NCBI GenBank assembly: GCA_046316495.1
Contig: JBKDAM010000160.1
Span: forward strand, 1-64,000
Source of the DNA: M3007 sp046316495
GTDB taxonomy: Bacteria > Bacteroidota > Bacteroidia > Chitinophagales > Saprospiraceae
DNA length: 64,000 bases
Reading direction: 5' to 3'
The translations under genes and the position numbers were made by a program. A model generated the notes under the pieces. That model worked only from the letters and a program-made list of their open reading frames with translations. It did not search any database and was not told the origin of the DNA. Positions 42,601-50,230 of this stretch are shown here, piece by piece. Positions within the stretch are counted from its first letter, which is position 1; the number at the start of each line of letters is the position of its first letter.

Positions 42601-43355
42601 ACCATAGCTGCCAACACAGAGGCGGTGGTTCCTCCATGATCTTGGGAAAATTCCCCCGTTGCAGCGCAGGCAAAGCGGTAAATCTTAACTTTTACAGGAG
42701 CCGCTAATTCGACTCCTCGCTCATTCAATACAGGAGCGTCGGCAGCCACCCGTGGCGGTGCCGCTTCAACAATCTGATCAGGAGTAAACATCATATCGGA
42801 GGTCAACGTAACTCCCGGAATCCGAAACTTGGCTGGGAATGCTCTCCGATCGTACGCCATATAAAGTTGATTCTGGCCCTTTGCCAAAGGCTCAACATAT
42901 TCCAAACCCTTGTCAGCCCTGCGAATTGTCGCCTTGAAGCCCCACTCTGGCGATAAAGTAATTTTCACTTTTTTAGCGGGATCAACTAGAGAGTAACCAG
43001 AATAAGAGCGAATAAGTGGGTATTTCTCGCGAATACGCTCCGTCACGACCGGTGATTCGGTCACTGCAAATGTTTCCAAACTTCCCTCCGCAGTTGGTAT
43101 AGAAAGCTTTAAGGGTTGGCGCAATCCCTCCTTAGAAAACTCCCTAGGAGCAGTTGCCAAATACGAGCGAACCGCCTCGTAATCCAATTGGTAAGCAAAA
43201 TAGGCATCTGGTTCAAATTCCCGAACCGCCTGTTCTGGTATCGTAATTTGGTCAAGAGCAAGTTCCTGCCAAAAAACCCGACGGGTAGACTGTGCAGAAA
43301 CCGGGGAGCTGACTGACCACAAAGTCCAAAATAAAATAGGAATTAGTAAGCGCAT
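39681..43355 (-). CDS. Giant T9SS-secreted reprolysin-like metalloprotease homologue with QExxH zinc motif
   Basis: A 1224-residue exported protein. Order: signal peptide 1-22, prodomain to about 215, metalloprotease domain about 220-440, Ig/Fn3-like repeats about 450-870, a proprotein-convertase P-like domain (about 880-1025, with KNLGIFHNAFNQLEVRLIGP), a cadherin/CSPG-like segment and a T9SS sorting domain (SLAPNPADETVRLDFG to TRKLIVE). The zinc motif reads GQEIGHQWSGGH: residues E363, H366 and H372 fit HExxHxxxxxH, but the first His is Gln362 (codon CAA at 42270-42272). Close relatives carry HEIGHQFGGNH. Activity may be lost. It has its own -7 element. Confidence 0.92.
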   Translation of the reverse strand: MRLLIPILFWTLWSVSSPVSAQSTRRVFWQELALDQITIPEQAVREFEPDAYFAYQLDYEAVRSYLATAPREFSKEGLRQPLKLSIPTAEGSLETFAVTESPVVTERIREKYPLIRSYSGYSLVDPAKKVKITLSPEWGFKATIRRADKGLEYVEPLAKGQNQLYMAYDRRAFPAKFRIPGVTLTSDMMFTPDQIVEAAPPRVAADAPVLNERGVELAAPVKVKIYRFACAATGEFSQDHGGTTASVLAAMVNYTAQLNLFYESDLDIRLILVDQVESILFLDPATDPYTGTTVGEWMSQNPAAMINTIGFDTYDIGHVFARYQGGNAIGVAGGQCCTDFKGRGCSSAFPPYGDYFLSIIGQEIGHQWSGGHTWTYCGSLGPGDAPSSACEPGSGSTIMSYAGACGADNLPGVGTGDLYYNVCSITEIKAFYETGIGSTCGSYETVPNQHPTAIINYPDNLFLPISTPFALTGAGVDPDGDPLTYCWEQSDRGPLVPLGQPQGNTPIFRTYPPTTSPTRTFPRIQTVIANQNNVGELLPTYNRDLTFCLTVRDNRSGGGGIGIDTLEMRVTAAAGPFRVSFPNTNSVVWHPGEYQTVTWSVANTNVAPVNCKKVNIKMSKDGGLTYPITLAEGITNNGSACVLVPNEIGTTNRIRVEAADHVFFDISNANFKIEPVVTPGFAICSQETEFQACLPGAFTLPVGSSAWAGFNEELTYSVLDLPVGATATFSQNPAPAGTDIAVNVDFVGTLEGTYTVKVVAAGASAADTISVKMTVVSNEFGAFALSSPVDGSAGVPQAPMLRWTSIADANQYQVQVASNPSFAPGTLKLNNATVTADSLLASANLEKGTIYYWRVRPVNECGSGNWAGPFVFATQVDACASFSAADLPKNISSNSTNPVESKITIAGGGPVSDVNVKNLGIFHNAFNQLEVRLIGPAGGNGVTLFKNRCGFSSITMDAGFDDASPVTTFPCPPNGGVSIRPNQPLSAFNGQNSAGVWTLWVKDGEIGSGGAINNFELEVCSAAALNPPVVINNNVLVLPSGTNALITTELLKSEDNNNTASQLTYYLVTAPQNGLINLQGYGALKAGDYFTQAQVDNGLVRFYDWGHQQGGDSFRFAVTDGEGGLAMGTFEIAAVVSTQSPFQEILFSLAPNPADETVRLDFGSGLTEDANVSLFNTAGQQVRSLMIAAGVAHRSIQVADLPGGLYTVVIQTAKGVSTRKLIVE

Positions 43356-43407
43356 AAACGGTTGATAGTTAAGTGTTCTTCTAAAGGTATAATAACCTTA
43401 GGGATTA

Positions 43408-43415
43408 CAAAGATA
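43408..43415 (-). promoter_or_regulatory. -7 element of the giant T9SS gene
   Basis: TATCTTTG on the minus strand matches TAnnTTTG and ends 52 nt before the start codon at 43355. No -33 element was seen. Confidence 0.45.
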
Positions 43416-43474
43416 ATTCTGTTTTTATAGCCCTGTTCGTTTTTTTTCGGCGATTGGCTATTCTCCGTCGATGT

Positions 43475-44101
43475 TTAACGACATTCCCACAAATAATCTG
43501 ACAAAGGATAATTGGATTTCCTGTACGAAAAATGCCACCATTCGGTCCGAATCCCACCAAAACCAGCCTCTTCCATGGCGTTTCGTAGCAGTTTTCGATT
43601 GGAAAGAACCTTCGGAGAATGGTTCAGATAATCGCTGTGTGCTTCCTTTCCAAAAAAGTCATACGAAGTTCCCATGTCCAATTCATTCCCATGTTGATCC
43701 ACAATGGTCAGGTCAACCGCCAGTCCTCGAGAATGCATAGATCCCTTCGACGGAGGCGTTACATAGTTGGGATTAGGCACCTTATCCCACAATCGTTGTT
43801 GATAGGGCCTTGGGCGGTAACAGTCAAATAACTTTAGGCCTCCATATCCCTTCGCGCGCAGCCCCTGGTGCACACGTACCAAGGCCTGAGCAGCCTCAGG
43901 ACGAAGTAGGCATTCCGCACAGTCATATATACGAACCCCAGTGAAATTTTGAGTGGTAGCATAGCGAATATCCAACCCAATAGAGGAGTCCAATGCGATT
44001 ACCTTGACAAAAGAGTCCTTCCGGTTCCCCTTGGGAACTTGTCCTTCTGCCGTAACTAAACTAATCAAAATGATTAGCGCACCTAAAAATGGTCGATGCA
44101 T
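43475..44101 (-). CDS. D-alanyl-D-alanine dipeptidase (VanX/DdpX type, M15)
   Basis: A 208-residue exported zinc dipeptidase that splits D-Ala-D-Ala. A signal peptide is seen at 1-20. The zinc and catalytic residues are all present: H123 and D130 in SMHSRGLAVDLT, E187 and H190 in TEWWHFSY, and R96 in FDCYRPRP. There is no neighbouring vanH or vanA-type ligase or two-component system, so a role in cell-wall turnover or D-Ala recycling is inferred rather than glycopeptide resistance. The TPR protein gene lies upstream, with a terminator between. Confidence 0.93.
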   Translation of the reverse strand: MHRPFLGALIILISLVTAEGQVPKGNRKDSFVKVIALDSSIGLDIRYATTQNFTGVRIYDCAECLLRPEAAQALVRVHQGLRAKGYGGLKLFDCYRPRPYQQRLWDKVPNPNYVTPPSKGSMHSRGLAVDLTIVDQHGNELDMGTSYDFFGKEAHSDYLNHSPKVLSNRKLLRNAMEEAGFGGIRTEWWHFSYRKSNYPLSDYLWECR

Positions 44102-44124
44102 AACGAGGTGTTTTGAATTGTAAA

Positions 44125-44155
44125 ATGCCTGTTAGGATGTATTCCCAACAGGCAT
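44125..44155 (-). terminator. Terminator of the TPR gene
   Basis: 9-bp perfect stem (ATGCCTGTT/AACAGGCAT) with a 13-nt loop, followed on the minus strand by TTTTAC. It lies between the TPR gene and the dipeptidase gene. Confidence 0.6.
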
Positions 44156-44245
44156 CAGTGAGGATCCCCACCAGGAAATCCATATTAATCAGCACTAGAA
44201 AACAGTTGGAAGGCATTTGACTCCAACGAGTTCCGTCTTTTTATT

Positions 44246-45331
44246 TTATTTTTTCCACTCTTTCAATAACTTGGCAGCTTCTTCGCTCCCAAGCTTGGCG
44301 GCTGCATCCAGGTCTTTTGCGAAGGAGGAAGCCCCAGTAGCGTGTAAAGTTCTTCCACGGTATAAAAACAAATCAGCATCGGACAACAACTCAACTCCTT
44401 CTTTGATGGAAAGTGCTTGGTTAAAAGCATCCAATGCATTTTTCAGATCGGAAGTAGCCAGGTAGCAACGTCCTAATAGGTACCAGGCCAAACGCCGCCT
44501 ACGGAAATTAGGATTTTCTGCGGTAAATTCCCGCTTAACGAATAATTGCAAATCAGAAATGCAAGGAGCATATTGCTCTAGATTGACCAGGCATTGGCAT
44601 TTTTTAAGCCGAGCTAGCCAAAAGATGGGCTGAAGAGCAATGGAGCGTTTTACTGCTGCGTCAAAATCCTGCGCAGCCGATTCCCACTCTCCTTTTAACA
44701 TACGCACCTTCCCCCTGCCGTAGTGGGGCTCTGGGTTCGCAGGATTCACATCGATGCTCTTGGTGAAATCATACAATGCATCTCCGTAATTCTGAAGTTT
44801 ATAATTCACATACCCCCTGCGCTCATACGCAAGCGCATGACGCTGGTATTTATCAATGGCTCTGCTCAAAGCGGCAGAGGCTTCTTCCATCTGCCCATCT
44901 TTTTGAACCAATTCACAACCCAGCCAGTACTCCGAAACGGCTATCTTGTCCGTTTTCGGCTCCAAGGTTATTTCTGTTACCTCCCCATTTGAAATACACC
45001 ATGCTTGTATCTTTCCTACAACGGCAAATTGAACGATTTCCCGAAATAAATCGGTTGTCCCACGCCATGCTTTTTCTGTTCCCATAACGGTCGTATGGGG
45101 CTGTGGCAACGACAAAGCGAAGTCATCCGTTAGAAAAATATCCTCTAACTTGAATAATATGTCGGACTTGAAATAGGTCTCGAGCCTGGTTGACCAGTGC
45201 TTGGTAACCATATCAAAAGTTCGCTGTGCCCCAAATTCCAAACGCCCTTTGAAAATCATTTTGAGAGGCGCTGGACTTACATTCTGGGAGGATGGCATCC
45301 GTGTCATAGTGCTGCTGTCAATTGTACTCAT
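44246..45331 (-). CDS. TPR-repeat protein with an unknown N-terminal domain
   Basis: A 361-residue protein without a signal peptide. The first ~150 residues (with GRLEFGAQRTFDMVTKHWS and ISNGEVTEITLEP) form an unrecognised domain that may be a ketosteroid-isomerase-like or SnoaL-like fold; this is a weak guess. From about residue 150 to the end, several TPR units (for example ALAYERRGYVNYKLQNYGDA and PHYGRGKVRMLKGEWESAA) form a helical scaffold for protein-protein binding. A long leader of about 220 nt is implied by the nearest promoter-like element (45557-45588). Partner unknown. Confidence 0.8.
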   Translation of the reverse strand: MSTIDSSTMTRMPSSQNVSPAPLKMIFKGRLEFGAQRTFDMVTKHWSTRLETYFKSDILFKLEDIFLTDDFALSLPQPHTTVMGTEKAWRGTTDLFREIVQFAVVGKIQAWCISNGEVTEITLEPKTDKIAVSEYWLGCELVQKDGQMEEASAALSRAIDKYQRHALAYERRGYVNYKLQNYGDALYDFTKSIDVNPANPEPHYGRGKVRMLKGEWESAAQDFDAAVKRSIALQPIFWLARLKKCQCLVNLEQYAPCISDLQLFVKREFTAENPNFRRRRLAWYLLGRCYLATSDLKNALDAFNQALSIKEGVELLSDADLFLYRGRTLHATGASSFAKDLDAAAKLGSEEAAKLLKEWKK

Positions 45332-45556
45332 GAACTGTGTATCTTCAGCTGATCGGTCAGGGCATTAAAAAAAGATTAAACAAAAAAAATCGACCCCATA
45401 TGCTGGAATGGGCAGACAACAAATTTTGCCCAACCCTTGTCAATACTGGCGGACAAAATAGCATCCAATTAAAAATACACAGAATCTTTCAACAGATTTA
45501 TGGCAATAAGCCACATCTCCCTGTAAATCCTTTTCCCTTCGATTTAATAATGATTA

Positions 45557-45588
45557 CAAAAGTACGAAATCGCCGACACTAGCGCCAA
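45557..45588 (-). promoter_or_regulatory. Promoter-like element upstream of the TPR gene
   Basis: Minus strand TTG (45586-45588), 21 nt, TACTTTTG (45557-45564). Use would give a leader of about 220 nt. Confidence 0.45.
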
Positions 45589-45762
45589 GTTTAGTATACG
45601 TTTTTTTTATAAACTTTTTATATTAAATTAACTAAGTAAAATAAAATTTGGTGCAAGCCTGAAAATATGACCCAAACCAAATAATATTATTTTATTTTTT
45701 GTTAAAGCAGCCGACATTCATATTCCAAAACTTATAAGAGTTACAAATTTAATAAATAGTAT

Positions 45763-45770
45763 TACTTTCG
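45763..45770 (+). promoter_or_regulatory. Possible -7 element of the acyl-CoA ligase gene
   Basis: TACTTTCG differs in one position from TAnnTTTG and ends 31 nt before the ATG at 45802. Confidence 0.35.
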
Positions 45771-45801
45771 CCTGTGGCAAAACGAAATCATCCTTTCCAT
45801 C

Positions 45802-47652
45802 ATGCAGCAAAACAACACCTTAGACAAGCGCTTATTCGACTACATCTTCGAGCAAGCCCGAGATTTCCCACTCGAAAAAGCCTTTGGCCACCAGATTGAA
45901 AACGGTGAATGGACCTATAAATCCAGCACCGAAATGATCCAATGGATAGATGCCCTCTCCCGGGGGTTGTTGCGTCTTGGACTCCGGCCAGGAGACCGCG
46001 TAGGTACTGTTGTTTACAAGACCCTTCCAGAGTGGATCGCTTTAGACTACGCACTGCTCCGCTTAGGCATCATTGGAGTCCCAATGTACCCTACCATCAG
46101 TCCGAGAGAATACCAATACATCTTACAGGAGGCTGAAGTAGCCTATTGTTTTGTAGGGCCAGGCGATTTATACGACAAAGTAAAAGCAGCCCAACAAAAT
46201 ACCCCCTCTCTAAAGGAAGTTTTTACTTTCTTCGAGCATCCAGAAGCAACCAACTGGAGCCGCTTGATGGTACCAGGACCAGACGATGCCGAACTGGATA
46301 CCGAAATTGAGCGAATAAGTGCCGGCATCCAACCAGATGATCTGGCTACTTATATCTACACTTCAGGTACTACTGGCAACCCCAAAGGTGTAGTTCTTAC
46401 TCATCGAAATGTTGTTTTCAATGTGGAAACGATGCGGACACTTATCCCGATCGGCCGTGGAGACCGTGGACTCAGCTTTTTGCCGGTAAGTCATATTTTC
46501 GAAAGAGCGGTACTTTACGCTTATACCGCCTATGGAGTAAGTGTTTCCTTTACCACCCCCGATAAATTAGGTGGAGAAACGGGCGATTTACAACAGATAA
46601 AACCTCACTTTTTTAGTGCAGTCCCAAGACTACTCGAAAAAGTATACGATAAAATCTATTCCAAAGGAATGGATTTGAAAGGTATCAAACGATGGCTTTT
46701 CTTTTGGGCAATGGAAATGGCAGATCACTGGGATTTTGACCAACATCCAACCGGATGGTCCGCTTTTAAATGGAAAATAGCGGATAAACTGATCTTTTCA
46801 AAATGGAGGGCTGCTTTGGGTGGCTCAGTAAACGGCATTATCGTGGGCGCCAGCGCTTGCCCAGTCCGTATCATGCGGGTCTTTAATGCCGCCAATATCA
46901 GGGTGCGAGAAGGCTACGGAATGACAGAAGCTGCACCCGCCCTGAGCTTCAGCCAATTCGAACCCGGAGGGGCCATGTTGGGAACCGTTGGACAGGTAAT
47001 CCAAGGCGTGGAGGTAAGGATCGAACCCACACCGGGATTCCCAGAAGGCGAGGGGGAAATTCTTGCTAAAGGTGCCGGAATCATGCAAGGGTACTACCGC
47101 CAACCGGAAAAAACAGCTGAAGTTATTAGGGAAATAAATGGAGAACGCTGGCTTTGCACAGGAGACATCGGAGCCCTCGTACCCGGACCTGCTGGCAAAA
47201 CCTTCCTGAAAATTACGGACCGCAAAAAGGAATTACTCAAAACCAGTGGCGGAAAATATGTAGCCCCGGCCCCTATAGAAGCATTGTACCGCGAACACCG
47301 CCTGGTGGATCAAGCAATGGTTGTAGGCGATAACTTCAAATTTGTCTCCATCCTCCTCGTACCTTCCGTGGAGGGACTTCAAGAGTGGTGCCATAAACAT
47401 GAAATTGAATGGTCCTCTTTGCCTGAAATGCTAAAACACCCCAAGGTATTGGAGCGTTATCAAATGCTGGTAGAGCGAATTAACCCAAATTTTGCACAGT
47501 TTGAACAAGTGAAAAAGTTCGTTCTAGTTCCTCACAACTGGGAGCCCTCCAAATCGGATGGTACCGAGGCGGAGCTCACGCCAAGCTTAAAACTGAAAAG
47601 AAGGGTTATCCTGCAAAAATACGAACAGGAAATAGCTGCTCTTTACCAATAA
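45802..47652 (+). CDS. Long-chain fatty-acid-CoA ligase (AMP-forming)
   Basis: A 616-residue ANL-superfamily enzyme that activates fatty acids through acyl-adenylate to acyl-CoA, at the inner face of the membrane. Hallmarks are the ATP motif YTSGTTGNPKGVVLTH, the GYGMTEAAPALSF motif, LCTGDIGALVP and the hinge KITDRKKELLKTSGGKYVAP. The acyl-binding and C-terminal domains are full length. The gene is monocistronic, with a possible -7 element upstream and a clear terminator downstream. Confidence 0.95.
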   Translation: MQQNNTLDKRLFDYIFEQARDFPLEKAFGHQIENGEWTYKSSTEMIQWIDALSRGLLRLGLRPGDRVGTVVYKTLPEWIALDYALLRLGIIGVPMYPTISPREYQYILQEAEVAYCFVGPGDLYDKVKAAQQNTPSLKEVFTFFEHPEATNWSRLMVPGPDDAELDTEIERISAGIQPDDLATYIYTSGTTGNPKGVVLTHRNVVFNVETMRTLIPIGRGDRGLSFLPVSHIFERAVLYAYTAYGVSVSFTTPDKLGGETGDLQQIKPHFFSAVPRLLEKVYDKIYSKGMDLKGIKRWLFFWAMEMADHWDFDQHPTGWSAFKWKIADKLIFSKWRAALGGSVNGIIVGASACPVRIMRVFNAANIRVREGYGMTEAAPALSFSQFEPGGAMLGTVGQVIQGVEVRIEPTPGFPEGEGEILAKGAGIMQGYYRQPEKTAEVIREINGERWLCTGDIGALVPGPAGKTFLKITDRKKELLKTSGGKYVAPAPIEALYREHRLVDQAMVVGDNFKFVSILLVPSVEGLQEWCHKHEIEWSSLPEMLKHPKVLERYQMLVERINPNFAQFEQVKKFVLVPHNWEPSKSDGTEAELTPSLKLKRRVILQKYEQEIAALYQ

Positions 47653-47672
47653 ATAGGGTCCATTATTCGGCC

Positions 47673-47711
47673 AATGCACCTGCTGCCTAGTTCAGCAGGT
47701 GCATTTTTTTT
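47673..47711 (+). terminator. Rho-independent terminator of the acyl-CoA ligase gene
   Basis: 13-bp perfect stem (AATGCACCTGCTG/CAGCAGGTGCATT) with a 7-nt loop, followed by a run of T, 20 nt past the stop codon. Confidence 0.88.
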
Positions 47712-47815
47712 GCCCTAATGATTAGGTAAGATCAGCTTTCCCAATGATGTTCATTCTTGCTTCAACAGTAAAAAACAGCTGATTTTTGACCCATCTTTTC
47801 ATAAGCCACTTCACT

Positions 47816-48421
47816 ATGAACTCTTTTTATCAAATATTGACCTTTCTGCTGCTTGGAATGGCCACCCACCTTTCCGCCCAGCAGTCGAACGAGGTGCATA
47901 CCTACCCTCTAATAGCCTCTGTATTTACCCAAGCCACCTTGTTGCCAGGCTCTGGAGAGGTCTTTCAAAACCCTCACCTGGGGCTGAGCTTAGGAACCTC
48001 TTTCCAATACAATAAAAGTACCCGAAACCAATGGTTTCAAACAGCCAAATTAGCGCTTACCCGCCACCAGTATGTACAAACTAGCCTTCAACTATTCTCC
48101 GAAGTGGGCTACCGACGCCATTTATGGAAAGGCATTGGCTTGGAAGGGCGTTTAGGGGCAGGCTACCTCCACTCCATCCCGGCGACAGAAGTCTTCCGCT
48201 GGTCTAGTAGAAGGTACCAAATCGATTCCAGATGGGGCAGACCACAAGCAATGGTTTCCACTGCAGCAGGACTGAGTTACCTTCTTCCCGGTGACCTAGG
48301 AGGTCGTGTGTTCCTTGATTACCAGTTTTTTCTTCAAATGCCCTTTATCAATCAGTACGTCCCATTGGTTCCAAACATCGCTTGGCATGCAGGAATGAGT
48401 GTTCCTTTATTTAATAACTAA
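47816..48421 (+). CDS. Secreted outer-membrane beta-barrel-like protein
   Basis: The start at 47816 (MNSFYQILTFLLLGMATHLSAQ, signal peptide) gives 201 residues; an ATG at 47786 would add ten residues of no signal character. The mature part alternates polar and hydrophobic residues with aromatic girdles (LGLSLGTSFQYN, GLEGRLGAGYLHS, RVFLDYQFFLQMPF), as in small outer-membrane barrels of eight to ten strands. No specific family was recognised. It precedes a lipoprotein serine hydrolase by 12 nt, so the two are probably co-transcribed. Confidence 0.8.
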   Translation: MNSFYQILTFLLLGMATHLSAQQSNEVHTYPLIASVFTQATLLPGSGEVFQNPHLGLSLGTSFQYNKSTRNQWFQTAKLALTRHQYVQTSLQLFSEVGYRRHLWKGIGLEGRLGAGYLHSIPATEVFRWSSRRYQIDSRWGRPQAMVSTAAGLSYLLPGDLGGRVFLDYQFFLQMPFINQYVPLVPNIAWHAGMSVPLFNN

Positions 48422-48433
48422 AACCTACTACTT

Positions 48434-49609
48434 ATGAGCCGAATAAACTTAATTTCACTCTTAATACTGATTGGACTCTTATCCTCTTGTAAAAAGGCAG
48501 ATGTTGGTCACAGTGCTGATTGCTCCTATTCCCCTACCCCAGAACATCCAAAAGCGGCCTATTATCAGGCCGTATTAGACGCGCACGTAGCGCGAGGGTT
48601 GCCAGGTATCTCTGCGCTGGTACGCGATGAGTCTGGCGTGTGGGTGGGCTCCTCAGGGAAAGCTGATATTTCAGAAAATATTGACATGAAACCTTGCACG
48701 GTTTCGAAAGCATGCAGCATCACCAAGACCTTTATCGGGACCCTAACGCTTCAACTCGTAGAAGAAGGAAAAATCAAACTAGACGATCCTTTGACAGCTT
48801 ACCTGTCTCAAGAAATTCTCGATCAGGTAAAAAATGCGAAAGAAAGCACCGTTCGAATGCTTCTCAACCACCAAACAGGCATCGCTGATGTGATCGATGA
48901 TAATAATTTCTACCTCGCCGTGCTTAACCAACCTGACCGAAAATGGAAGCCAGAGGAACTCATACAATATGTCTACGGGGACGATCCTGAATTTAGCCCG
49001 GCCGGCTCTGACGAAACATACTCCAACACCAATTACCTGTTACTGGTAATGGTGATCGAGCAAGCGACCGGCAGACCACATGCTGAACTGCTTCGGGAAA
49101 AAGTAATTGAGCCATTGAATCTGACAAATACCGCCTATTATTGGCACGACCCCTTACCCTCTTACACCGCACAGGGGTATTTTGACCTTTACAATAACGG
49201 TAGTATCCTGAATGTAACCAACTATAATACAGGTAGTGGTAACGGCTACGGCGGACTCTATTCCAATGTATACGACCTACAAGTATTCATTGAAGCATTA
49301 GTCCGCGAAAAACGATTGTTGTCCGCCCCAATGTTAGGGGAAATGCTCCAATTCACCAAAGAAGTGGAAACCTACAATAGGGCCAATGGGCTTGGCATTT
49401 TTAAAGATTTTCTAGAGCGGGGGCCCAATGAATATGCCTATGGGCACCGTGGACGAGATCTGGGTTACACTGCAGACCTATACTGGTTTCCAGTAAAAGA
49501 CCGTACGATGGTTTACTTTGTGAACTATGGAACAGATGCTACCAGCAGCCTAAAGTCTGTCTTTACCGATTTTCGGAATGCCATGGCCAGCGCCGTAAAT
49601 GGGTACTAA
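48434..49609 (+). CDS. Lipoprotein serine hydrolase (class C beta-lactamase/DD-peptidase fold)
   Basis: A 391-residue lipoprotein (lipobox ending LLSSC, C19). The serine hydrolase fold of the AmpC/PBP type is shown by SITK (S95, K98), the Y-x-N-type motif in YSNTNYLLL, and a late H-x-G motif in YGHRGRDLGY. Members include D-aminopeptidases, esterases and beta-lactamases; the true substrate cannot be told. It probably forms an operon with the upstream barrel protein, and its stop codon overlaps the stop of the convergent acetyltransferase. Confidence 0.9.
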   Translation: MSRINLISLLILIGLLSSCKKADVGHSADCSYSPTPEHPKAAYYQAVLDAHVARGLPGISALVRDESGVWVGSSGKADISENIDMKPCTVSKACSITKTFIGTLTLQLVEEGKIKLDDPLTAYLSQEILDQVKNAKESTVRMLLNHQTGIADVIDDNNFYLAVLNQPDRKWKPEELIQYVYGDDPEFSPAGSDETYSNTNYLLLVMVIEQATGRPHAELLREKVIEPLNLTNTAYYWHDPLPSYTAQGYFDLYNNGSILNVTNYNTGSGNGYGGLYSNVYDLQVFIEALVREKRLLSAPMLGEMLQFTKEVETYNRANGLGIFKDFLERGPNEYAYGHRGRDLGYTADLYWFPVKDRTMVYFVNYGTDATSSLKSVFTDFRNAMASAVNGY

Positions 49610-50109
49610 CGTGCTGCTGAACGCTTTTTTATCATTACATAGTCATCCATTACAAATCGCCCATCCCCAACTACCAAGTCAAGGTTGGATTCAATAACAA
49701 AACCCATTTTAAAGTAAAAATTAACACTTCGGAAATTACGACGGTTCACGTTAAGACGAACCGTTTCCCAATCTGGAAGTTGATCTAGAACCGCTAAAAA
49801 AGCCCGGGCTCCTATTCCCTGACCGCGATTCGCTAAGTAGAATTTGTGCAGGTAGTAGTTGCCCGGGATTTTATCGGGCCCAATAGACAAATAACCACGG
49901 GCTTGGTCTGCCTCTTCTGGCGTAATAAACCAAAATTGGTGCTCTAATGCTGTCATCTGATGAGTGAGCGCTTCCAGGCTATACCATTCATCCAACATAA
50001 AGCGTATTTGCTCCCCGGTGATAATTTCTGGGTAATGGGCCCACCACACCTCCTCTGCCAACGCCTTAATCAAGGGTAAATCGGCTGTAGTTGCTAGTTG
50101 AATTTTCAT
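49606..50109 (-). CDS. GNAT-family N-acetyltransferase
   Basis: A 167-residue cytoplasmic acetyltransferase. The start at 50109 (MKIQLATTADLPLIKALAEE) is typical for the fold and lies 4 nt after a -7 element; an ATG at 50127 would place that element inside the gene. The acetyl-CoA loop is in KFYLANRGQGIGARAFLAVL, and RRNFRSVNFYFKMGFVIE is the usual C-terminal signature. Substrate unknown. Its stop interlocks with that of the serine hydrolase gene. Confidence 0.9.
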   Translation of the reverse strand: MKIQLATTADLPLIKALAEEVWWAHYPEIITGEQIRFMLDEWYSLEALTHQMTALEHQFWFITPEEADQARGYLSIGPDKIPGNYYLHKFYLANRGQGIGARAFLAVLDQLPDWETVRLNVNRRNFRSVNFYFKMGFVIESNLDLVVGDGRFVMDDYVMIKKRSAAR

Positions 50110-50113
50110 CCCA

Positions 50114-50121
50114 CAAAGATA
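50114..50121 (-). promoter_or_regulatory. -7 element of the GNAT gene, ending 4 nt before the ATG
   Basis: TATCTTTG on the minus strand matches TAnnTTTG; the next 4 nt lead straight into the ATG at 50109, which implies a leaderless mRNA. Confidence 0.5.
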
Positions 50122-50180
50122 CCTCAACCAGAAGAAACCTGAATTGTTATGCAGATAACGCAGGTTAATTTCTTACGTAT

Positions 50181-50188
50181 TAATTTTG
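50181..50188 (+). promoter_or_regulatory. -7 element of fumC
   Basis: TAATTTTG matches TAnnTTTG and ends 42 nt before the fumC ATG. No -33 TTTG was found. Confidence 0.45.
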
Positions 50189-50230
50189 CGCCTTTATTGA
50201 ACTATTTCTCACAATTTACACCATATTAGA

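Larger units (their letters stand above)
45332..45801. other. Intergenic region between divergent TPR and acyl-CoA ligase genes
   Basis: 470 nt, very AT-rich around 45600-45760. It holds two promoter-like elements (see 45557-45588 and 45763-45770). An 81-codon frame at 45337-45582 (+) has a low-complexity, basic product and no promoter, and is not considered a gene. Confidence 0.5.

Noticed and set aside
43475..44101. Vancomycin resistance by VanX
   Set aside because: No vanH, vanA/B-type ligase or VanRS is nearby; the stand-alone dipeptidase fits wall turnover.
45337..45582. 81-codon plus-strand frame in the leader region of the TPR gene
   Set aside because: Basic, low-complexity product without promoter or family; it overlaps a minus-strand promoter-like element.
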